DNA of 26,128 nucleotides from an uncultured Azospirillum sp. (GTDB lineage Bacteria > Pseudomonadota > Alphaproteobacteria > RF32 > CAG-239): NCBI GenBank assembly GCA_900542055.1, contig UQMA01000022.1:1-26128 (forward strand), given 5' to 3'. Every line of letters starts with the position of its first letter. Positions within the stretch are counted from its first letter, which is position 1. The notes beneath the pieces are model-generated. The model was not told the origin of the DNA, made no database searches, and worked only from the letters and a program-made list of their open reading frames with translations. Both the position numbers and the translations under genes were made by a program. Below, piece by piece: positions 17,292 to 23,812 of the stretch.

Positions 17292-17936
17292 ATGGATAAC
17301 ATGCCAAACCGCCCAAGGTTTAAGAAAGTAAAAAGACCGATAAAACGTCCTGTTAATAACAGTGAAAATATGGCTGTGCCCGCAAAATCAACCGAAAATC
17401 CTTTTAATCGCAACAATAATAACAACGGTTTTAATCTTGATTCTTATCTTGAAAATGACAATTTGCCGGCTATGCCTCAAGAGCCAGTTCAAAATCGTAT
17501 AAATCCGGCTTTTTTGGGAGAAGAAGAATATGATGAACCTCAACCCAGTTTGAGAGACAAATTTATGGTTGGCAACCTATTTACCAGCACGGCAATTATG
17601 GCTGCTGCAATTTTATTCAGTTTGTTCGGTATATTTTTTGCCAAAGTATTTTTAAGCTCTCCGACAACAGTACAAAATGGTTTGCAAGGCGTTGTCATTA
17701 ATTCAGAAGTTCCACGGGGACGTGCACGTTGCGGTGTTGCCGAAAAAACTCAAGGATGCGTTTTGTATATTATGAATCCGCAGCGCCAAGATTTAAGCGG
17801 ACGTGATTTTTACGATTTAGCAGCGCAATTAACCGGACGTCAAAGATTTATGATTGAAACCGGAAATATGCGCTATGCAAGCACTAAAATCCGCCCAGGG
17901 GAAATTGTTCAACTGAATATTCCTCCTTTGCAATAA
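17292..17936 (+). CDS. Single-pass inner-membrane protein of the T4SS locus
   Basis: The protein has 214 residues. A very basic N-terminus (KKVKRPIKRP) and an Asn/Pro-rich disordered stretch of about 90 residues precede one membrane helix (about 95-121). A small periplasmic domain of about 90 residues follows, with two cysteines (C147, C156) that could pair. The topology (long basic cytoplasmic tail, one helix, small beta-rich periplasmic domain) is like VirB8/VirB10-type or pilus alignment-complex (PilP/PilO-like) proteins, but I cannot assign it to a family. AGAGGT lies before the ATG. It is the last gene of the block and is followed by a terminator. Confidence 0.75.
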   Translation: MDNMPNRPRFKKVKRPIKRPVNNSENMAVPAKSTENPFNRNNNNNGFNLDSYLENDNLPAMPQEPVQNRINPAFLGEEEYDEPQPSLRDKFMVGNLFTSTAIMAAAILFSLFGIFFAKVFLSSPTTVQNGLQGVVINSEVPRGRARCGVAEKTQGCVLYIMNPQRQDLSGRDFYDLAAQLTGRQRFMIETGNMRYASTKIRPGEIVQLNIPPLQ

Positions 17937-17944
17937 TCTTTACC

Positions 17945-17975
17945 AATCCTCTGCTAAACAGCAGGGGATTTTTTT
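17945..17975 (+). terminator. Intrinsic terminator of the second plus-strand block
   Basis: AATCCTCTGCT (17945-17955), a 4-base loop AAAC and AGCAGGGGATT (17960-17970) form an 11-base-pair stem with one wobble pair, followed by TTTTTC. It starts 9 bases after the stop at 17936. Confidence 0.9.
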
Positions 17976-17991
17976 CTTCACTGTCATCCCT

Positions 17992-18011
17992 TGAAATGCG
18001 TATGCATTTCA
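17992..18011. repeat. Palindrome
   Basis: TGAAATGC (17992-17999) and GCATTTCA (18004-18011) are perfect inverted repeats around GTAT. No T-tract follows. Confidence 0.6.
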
Positions 18012-18098
18012 TCAAAGGAGCTATGATGTTTAATGTTACAGGCGATCAGTTAAAAGGCATCAGTAATATTTGTTGTAAAAAATCGGAAGATCGCTGGA

Positions 18099-18121
18099 CG
18101 ATTTTGCTGAAAGCAAAATTG
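18099..18121. repeat. Palindrome
   Basis: ATTTTGCT (18101-18108) and AGCAAAAT (18112-18119) are perfect inverted repeats around GAA. The stem can extend by a G-U and a C-G pair to 18099 and 18121. Confidence 0.55.
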
Positions 18122-18193
18122 AGCGATGACATAAAGGGGAAGAGACAAAGTGAAAAGCCAGATAATCAACGAGCGATGACGCGTAGGGGGAAG
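18121..18193. repeat. Two direct copies of a 22-23-base unit
   Basis: GAGCGATGAC, five variable bases and GGGG(G)AAG occur at 18121-18142 and again at 18171-18193. The related AAATTGAGCGATGA occurs at 18115-18129 and 18214-18228, so the core GAGCGATGA is present three times in about 110 bases. Confidence 0.6.
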
Positions 18194-18250
18194 CAGTCGC
18201 ATTACTGAACATAAAATTGAGCGATGATTTTAAAAGCATTCTTCCTCATT

Positions 18251-18292
18251 GTCATTCCTCGTTTTTGATGATAGTCAAAAATACGGAATGAC
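18251..18292. repeat. GTCATTCC...GGAATGAC palindromic element
   Basis: Arms of 18 bases at 18251-18268 and 18275-18292 pair with a few mismatches around TGATAG. The GTCATTCC/GGAATGAC ends are of the kind seen in small dispersed palindromic elements in several proteobacteria. Confidence 0.6.
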
Positions 18293-18358
18293 GGAAAAGA
18301 GAACGTTTTGGAGGGCTGAAAAAAGACAAAGAGAAAATACAAAAGTAAGAAAAATATC

Positions 18359-18389
18359 AAAAAATCCCCATTCAAAGCGGGGATTTTTT
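18359..18389. terminator. Bidirectional intrinsic terminator between the convergent operons
   Basis: AAAAAATCCCC (18359-18369) and GGGGATTTTTT (18379-18389) form an 11-base-pair stem around a 9-base loop. The T-tract on the right serves the plus strand and the A-tract on the left gives a T-tract on the minus strand. It lies about 80 bases after the VirB11 stop and is the likely end of the minus-strand operon. Confidence 0.85.
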
Positions 18390-18467
18390 ATTAGTTGTCT
18401 TGCTGAAAAACTGTATTTATTGAATATTGAGGCAAGATTACAAGTGGTTCACAATAAACTGAATATA

Positions 18468-19436
18468 TTATGTAACTTCTGTAACTGCACGCAAGTTTCC
18501 ATCACGGTTAATTTGCACAACACGCAATTTATGATGCATTTCTTCAATGGTTTTTTTACGGTCAATAGTTGGATATGAGTGCAAAATACGATCTACAAAA
18601 GCCTCATAAGCAGCGCTTGAACTTTCAGCGTGGATAGTAGCCAAACAGTTATCGTGTCCTGACCCCATCAATTCCCATAAAGCACCGGCATTATGGGTTG
18701 AAATTTCACCTCCGATAATCGCATCCGGTGTAAAACGAACTACAAGGTCAATAATGCCCTTATAATCAAACTGGTTTGTTTGTCCTGTACGCGACATAAC
18801 AATGTGAACGCGGTTTGGGTGAGGAACAATAAGTTCGCGCGCATCTTCAATTGTTATAATACGTTTGTGAATATCCAATATTTTCAACAAATTATTTAAG
18901 AATGTCGTTTTACCGGTTGCAGTCGCACCACTGACTAAAATATGGTCGCCGCGCTTAATACTCAGCAATAAACGCTCATAAGGATCTTCAGGATCTTTAA
19001 TATTTTTCAAAGGATTAATTTGATGCAGTTTTTCACCTTGTTTTAAGCCGTAATCTCCTAAACCGAAAGCGACATCATCACTATGCACACGAATAGCAAT
19101 CGCCACACCGCCTGTAATATCGCTTTCATCATACATTACGTTTTTACCGCAAATTGCAGAAAAACGATGTTCTCCGGGTAATGTCGCATATACAACGGGA
19201 ATCCCCGATGCCGGCTCAAATGGAAGCTCATAGGTATTTGCCACAATATAAAGCAAATCGGTTAGATATTCTTTGGTTAGCTTTTCATCTTTATACATAA
19301 CCCAAGGATAGGCTCTTTTGCCACGCAAGCGAAGCCAAACCTGCCCCGAACGATTAATAGCAACCTCTTCAATATTTTCTTGGTTATACCAATAAGCAAG
19401 AGGACGAAGAACTGATTCCAAAACTTCAAAACTCAT
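18468..19436 (-). CDS. virB11: VirB11-family T4SS ATPase
   Basis: The 322-residue protein has the complete set of VirB11/secretion ATPase motifs. Walker A is GATATGKT at 160-167, the Asp box is TIEDARE at 185-191, the Walker B-like block is PDAIIGGE at 227-234 and the His box is GHDNCLATIHA at 250-260. The N-terminal domain (about 1-125) matches the VirB11 N-terminal domain, with IEEVAINRSGQVWLR typical of this part. The length is normal for VirB11 (about 340). It would form a cytoplasmic hexamer that drives substrate transfer or pilus assembly. The closely related PilQ/DotB branch is an alternative label. AGAGGAG lies before the ATG, and the gene starts 12 bases after the VirB10-like stop, so it belongs to that operon. 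It is the last gene of the operon. Confidence 0.92.
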   Translation of the reverse strand: MSFEVLESVLRPLAYWYNQENIEEVAINRSGQVWLRLRGKRAYPWVMYKDEKLTKEYLTDLLYIVANTYELPFEPASGIPVVYATLPGEHRFSAICGKNVMYDESDITGGVAIAIRVHSDDVAFGLGDYGLKQGEKLHQINPLKNIKDPEDPYERLLLSIKRGDHILVSGATATGKTTFLNNLLKILDIHKRIITIEDARELIVPHPNRVHIVMSRTGQTNQFDYKGIIDLVVRFTPDAIIGGEISTHNAGALWELMGSGHDNCLATIHAESSSAAYEAFVDRILHSYPTIDRKKTIEEMHHKLRVVQINRDGNLRAVTEVT

Positions 19437-19448
19437 CTTTTTCTCCTC

Positions 19449-22400
19449 TTAAAAGAGCTGTGGAACATCGCTGCTTCCGCTCGAACTACCGCTATCTGAC
19501 GGTACATTAGAACGGTTTGTGCTCACAACACCGCTACTCGGCGGAGGCGGCGTTGCGCCGGTTGGACGACGTTTTTTATTTTTAGCACTGGCAGATGCCG
19601 CGTCGTCAACCAAAGCCATTGCCGGTTGTGCATTACTGTTGTCCTCTTCGTAAACAACCGATCCGGCAGCAGATGATGACGATGAGCTTCCTCCGCCTCG
19701 ACCATTCAATTTAGACTGGCGCTCAGCAGCCATGGCAGCGCGTTTATCAGATGTTTTCTTATCATCAATCAAAACATCTTTATATTCAGTATTATCAGAT
19801 GCGTCCGCCTCATTATCCATTGTTCTCAGCCACAAATCGACTTTTGGATAAACAATAATTCTGGTGCCTGCCGGAATATATGTAATGGCTCTTATATTTG
19901 AACGATCCGACAAAATTTGGTTAAACATTTTTTTGGTGTCTTCTAAAAATCCTTCGCGGGCATCATTCATCGCCTGCTGTCTTGAATTTTCCGTATCACC
20001 ATTATTTTTCTCACTGGTTGAAAACAGAATACCCAGACCATTGTTTGCTAAAGATGTAGCAAACGGCATTGCATATTTCTTAACCAATTGTCTGTCCAAA
20101 TATCCCAGCACGCCGCCTCGGCCTTGTGCATCACCGGTTTGAGCGCTGCTGATATCAAACATTACTCCGTTCGGCAGAATCAAGCGATCCCACTGAATGG
20201 TTATACGAGCCGAACCGGAAGATTCTTCCGATCCGCCGCCGCCACCACCGCAGCTTCCCATTAACCGGCTGCCGGCTGGAATAATAACATTGCGTCCGTC
20301 CTCAGCATAAACATTACGTTCGACAAATGCCGTAACCGGAACTTCGTGTTCCGTATCAATAGAACGGGCAATAACCGCAGGAATCGGTTTATCAGCTAAA
20401 ATCATCATATCCATATCAACCGGCCAAGTTGATATAATTTTTTTGAGTCCCCAATCTTTTTGTTTGCCGTCAAAAGCCTCACGGCTGTAATTTGTACTGA
20501 TTTTTCCAACTTCCATATTTTGGCGGCGTTCCCCTTGAGCAGCGCTTAATGCGGCAGAACGTTGAACATCATAGCGCTCTCCGGGGCCATATCCGCCGCC
20601 GGGGCCTAAGTTTCCGGGACCTTTACCGGTTCCATAAGCTCCTCCTTCGCCAAAGCTTCCTGCCGGAACAAATATATCGCCCTTTTCCGTTTTTTTAGCA
20701 GATTCTTCTATACCAATCAACGAACCTTGATCGTCAACAACCAATCCATCAGGCAGCAATTTACCTAAAACTTTTCCGGCTTTATTTATAACACTGCCAT
20801 CTTCAAGAATATCTCCCAAATATTCTCCATCCGGTGTTAAAGCAATGTTAACCGAACGTTTATAATCGCTCTCTTTTACTGTCAAACTTCCGACTTTCGG
20901 CAATTTAGGTTCATTAACAACCGGACGTTCATACCAATCAAGCTTGGTGTTTCCTATTACTGTACCATCCAAACTGATTGCAGAGCCATCTTGTGCCAAC
21001 TGTCCGATAACATTTCCTTTGGCATCGACTATTTTATTATCAGAGCTGACATATCCGATAACATTTCCGTTCGCATCATAAATCGGTTGTTTTTTCTCTG
21101 CTTCGTAAAATTGCAAAGGTTTAGCAGTGGCTATAATTTGTCCGTCCGGTGCTTCAATATCCCCAGCAGCACCCAATGTTCCGATTGTTTCGCCATTATT
21201 ATTTACAACATTACCGTCTAAGCGAAGCTCCCCGATAATTAAATTATTTTTGTTGCGAATATTAAAATCACGATTTCCTCGGGCAAACATTTTACCGCTG
21301 TTATCGACTGCAAAACCGCGAATCATTTTTCCCAAACGCTGATTAGCAAAAGATATTATGCCTCCGTCAGAAGCGATATAGCCTATTGAAGAGCCTTCAT
21401 TATTGTACATATACATATCATATAGTGCATAACCGGATTTTTCGCCGCGGATAATAACGTTACCTTCAAAATCGACTTGTCCTATATTTTCACCTTTAGC
21501 AGAGATGACTTCAGCATTATTATTCACAGTTCCGATAAAACGACTATCTTTATCAAAAGCATAGCGATATTTGAACAGCATTCCCATATCAGAACCGGTT
21601 TTAGAATTGACAGCGCCATTTGGAAGCACATAACCTATATTTTGACTGCTATTGTTAACAACACTGCCATCAAGCATGCTACGTCCAATTATTTTGCCTT
21701 CAATGTTCATAACAGGTCTGATATCCACAACTCGACCGATTAATGTGTTTTGTTTATTGAACAACCTGCTTTGTTGGTTAATACACCCGAGATTTTCACC
21801 GGCATAGTTCAAAACTTTTCCGCCTGAAGATACCGTACCAATAATTTTGCCGCCGAAATCAGCTACACTGCCTGTTTTGATTGCAAACCCGACAACGCTT
21901 CCGCTTTCAGAAATTACATTGCCGTTAGGCAGCAATTTACCCATAGTGACTTCTCTGTAATTTTTAACTTCGCCGGAAGGTGTAACAACCCCCATAAATT
22001 CGCATTTATTATTGATAACGGGGACAAAACCAGCTGTTTCGCCGATAGCTGCTCCTGTATTATCATAAACAATTCCGTCAGAATTTACTTTTCCGACCGT
22101 TGCCGCTCCCGCATCTTTCACTAAACCTCTGTCGTTGACATAGCCTAACAGCACGCCGTCATACCCCAAAGCAATTTGATTAGAGGAAGCGCGCCCGACA
22201 ACCGGCATATATGAAGTTACGTCATTATAGGATGAAGCAACGCTCATATCCGGCAAAATTTTAGCCATTGGCTTTAAATTCTTATCCAATATCTGATTAC
22301 CGTCTGCCAATGTTCCTATATCTGTCCCTCGTTCATTAACAGCGTAAACAGCTTTGATGTTGCCGCCTAAAACGGCGTTTCTTTCATCAATATCTATACC

Positions 22401-23810
22401 ATATTGAGTGATTTTTCCCTGTTGAACGGCTCCTTTATTTAACAATTCACCATTAGGAGAAATTGTAGCAAGCGGAGCTCCTCCCAATCCAAAAACACTT
22501 CCCAAAGCCACTGTCGTTCCGTCAATGCCGCCTTCAGGATTATAAACATAACCGAAAGGCGAAACAATCCGGCGGTCTTCTCCGTTTATAACAACAGAAT
22601 TAATACCTGTTATTCCTCCGGATTGGTTATTTGCATTTATTACAACTTGATTGCGCAACACTGAACCAACAACGCGTCCGGCTGCGTTAACAGCAAAATT
22701 ACCGCGCATTGTTCCCAAAGGAGTGCCCCCAGGAAGTATAACTTGTCCATTTTTTAACGCGTGGGCACGAAGTGAACCGCGATAATCAAAGATAGGACCG
22801 GAAACAATCTCTTTACCGATTTGTTTTCCTTCCAAATCATAAACAATATTCCATGGGCCTAAGCGTCCAATGATATTTCTGCCTTTGGCAATTTTTCCTT
22901 CCGGCATTATACGTCCCAAATATTTTCCGGAATTATCTGATGCCGTTGCGGCAATATCGGCCATAAAACCTATTGTATTCCCGCCGGTGTCGGCAATGCT
23001 GCCGTCAACCTGCAAATAGCCTATCAATTTTTCATTATTGATAACTTCACCGTTAAAAGTAACCAAACCTATATAATTTCCGGCAATATCAAAAGCATAG
23101 CCCGAACGGACAACACTGCCTATGACTTTTCCTTCATCATTATAAGCAAAGCCGTTTGCATGAATCATACCGATATTTTTACCGTCAAAATCTGTAATTT
23201 TTCCGCCTGGAGCAATACTGCCGACAAAACGACCAACAGAATCTATTACCATTTTTGAAGAAATCAATCTTCCTTCCAAAGTATAATCATTTCCGGTACG
23301 ACGATAAGCATAACCATCGGGAGAAACAAAACCTATCGTTTGCCCTTGCAAATTTGCATACATGCCGTCACCGGTCAAACGCCCCATTGTCTGCCCGTCA
23401 TCGGCATAAATCAACCCCGGAAAGAGTACGGCGCCCAATATGTCAAATCTATCGTCAACCACCAATCCGTTGGGCAGCACCTTACCTATAATTTTTCCTG
23501 TTGAAAGACGCACGGTTCCATCATTATTAACTTTGCCAAGCATACGGTTATCATTGCCAATGGCTATTCCCTGCGGAACAACACCGCCAATTAAGCGTCC
23601 TTCAAAATCGACAATCAAACTGTCTGCTGTAATATTGCCGACAAGCTGATTTTCAAAACTAACAACTTTTCCATCAGGAATTACTTTTCCTATCAAATCA
23701 CCGTTAAAGTCAATAGCTGTAATTTCCTGCGCTCCGACATTACCGATGCACGAGAATAAAGCAATTGCAACAACATTGAAAAATTTAGTGATTTTGAATT
23801 TTAAATTCAC
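19449..23810 (-). CDS. virB10: VirB10/DotG-like T4SS protein with a giant 17-residue repeat array
   Basis: The protein has 1453 residues from a GTG at 23810, fixed by GGAGG 8 bases upstream inside the end of the preceding gene. An N-terminal signal or anchor (about 8-27, ending VGA-Q; an LFSC lipobox-like site lies at 18-21) is followed by about 1000 residues (33-1036) of tandem 17-residue repeats, consensus roughly IGxVxxDGxVxDxxGxx, with 55-60 copies. After a Gly-rich linker comes the VirB10/TrbI domain (about 1125-1385): WPVDMDMMILADKPIPAVI, then the IPAGSRLMG strand, ITIQWDRLILPNG, GGVLGYLDRQ and IPAGTRIIVYPKVDLWL. A six-Gly insert follows GSCG. The C-terminal 100 residues are Ser/Gly/Pro-rich. 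Canonical VirB10 is about 400 residues. Legionella DotG also has a long repeat region, but of about 10-residue units. The repeats probably form a periplasmic beta-solenoid. Confidence 0.88.
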   Translation of the reverse strand: MNLKFKITKFFNVVAIALFSCIGNVGAQEITAIDFNGDLIGKVIPDGKVVSFENQLVGNITADSLIVDFEGRLIGGVVPQGIAIGNDNRMLGKVNNDGTVRLSTGKIIGKVLPNGLVVDDRFDILGAVLFPGLIYADDGQTMGRLTGDGMYANLQGQTIGFVSPDGYAYRRTGNDYTLEGRLISSKMVIDSVGRFVGSIAPGGKITDFDGKNIGMIHANGFAYNDEGKVIGSVVRSGYAFDIAGNYIGLVTFNGEVINNEKLIGYLQVDGSIADTGGNTIGFMADIAATASDNSGKYLGRIMPEGKIAKGRNIIGRLGPWNIVYDLEGKQIGKEIVSGPIFDYRGSLRAHALKNGQVILPGGTPLGTMRGNFAVNAAGRVVGSVLRNQVVINANNQSGGITGINSVVINGEDRRIVSPFGYVYNPEGGIDGTTVALGSVFGLGGAPLATISPNGELLNKGAVQQGKITQYGIDIDERNAVLGGNIKAVYAVNERGTDIGTLADGNQILDKNLKPMAKILPDMSVASSYNDVTSYMPVVGRASSNQIALGYDGVLLGYVNDRGLVKDAGAATVGKVNSDGIVYDNTGAAIGETAGFVPVINNKCEFMGVVTPSGEVKNYREVTMGKLLPNGNVISESGSVVGFAIKTGSVADFGGKIIGTVSSGGKVLNYAGENLGCINQQSRLFNKQNTLIGRVVDIRPVMNIEGKIIGRSMLDGSVVNNSSQNIGYVLPNGAVNSKTGSDMGMLFKYRYAFDKDSRFIGTVNNNAEVISAKGENIGQVDFEGNVIIRGEKSGYALYDMYMYNNEGSSIGYIASDGGIISFANQRLGKMIRGFAVDNSGKMFARGNRDFNIRNKNNLIIGELRLDGNVVNNNGETIGTLGAAGDIEAPDGQIIATAKPLQFYEAEKKQPIYDANGNVIGYVSSDNKIVDAKGNVIGQLAQDGSAISLDGTVIGNTKLDWYERPVVNEPKLPKVGSLTVKESDYKRSVNIALTPDGEYLGDILEDGSVINKAGKVLGKLLPDGLVVDDQGSLIGIEESAKKTEKGDIFVPAGSFGEGGAYGTGKGPGNLGPGGGYGPGERYDVQRSAALSAAQGERRQNMEVGKISTNYSREAFDGKQKDWGLKKIISTWPVDMDMMILADKPIPAVIARSIDTEHEVPVTAFVERNVYAEDGRNVIIPAGSRLMGSCGGGGGGSEESSGSARITIQWDRLILPNGVMFDISSAQTGDAQGRGGVLGYLDRQLVKKYAMPFATSLANNGLGILFSTSEKNNGDTENSRQQAMNDAREGFLEDTKKMFNQILSDRSNIRAITYIPAGTRIIVYPKVDLWLRTMDNEADASDNTEYKDVLIDDKKTSDKRAAMAAERQSKLNGRGGGSSSSSSAAGSVVYEEDNSNAQPAMALVDDAASASAKNKKRRPTGATPPPPSSGVVSTNRSNVPSDSGSSSGSSDVPQLF
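20703..23714 (-). repeat. Protein-level tandem repeat array, 51-base (17-residue) unit, in the VirB10-like gene
   Basis: The array lies in the reading frame, with units such as LIGKVIPDGKVVSFENQ, FVGSIAPGGKITDFDGK and VIGSVVRSGYAFDIAGN, each 17 residues. A few are 16 or 18, and there are rare breaks. Copies differ strongly in DNA, so the array is old and maintained at protein level. Confidence 0.85.
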
Positions 23811-23812
23811 TG

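Larger units (their letters stand above)
17976..18467. other. Non-coding region between convergent operons, rich in palindromes
   Basis: There is no credible gene here. The open frames (17996-18208 and 18249-18578) lack family features, and the second runs into the VirB11 gene. The region holds three palindromes, a pair of direct repeats and a bidirectional terminator, listed separately. The pattern fits accumulation of small repeated elements (MITE-like or REP-like) in the gap between two converging transcripts. TGTCATC at 17982-17988 and GATGACA at 18125-18131 are inverted copies that could be element ends. Confidence 0.6.

Noticed and set aside
17996..18208. 70-residue open frame after the terminator at 17945-17975
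   Set aside because: It spans palindromes and direct repeats, has no clear ribosome binding site with promoter, and its composition is unlike the neighbouring proteins.
18249..18578. 109-residue open frame on the plus strand
   Set aside because: It runs through a palindrome and a terminator and into the VirB11 gene on the opposite strand.
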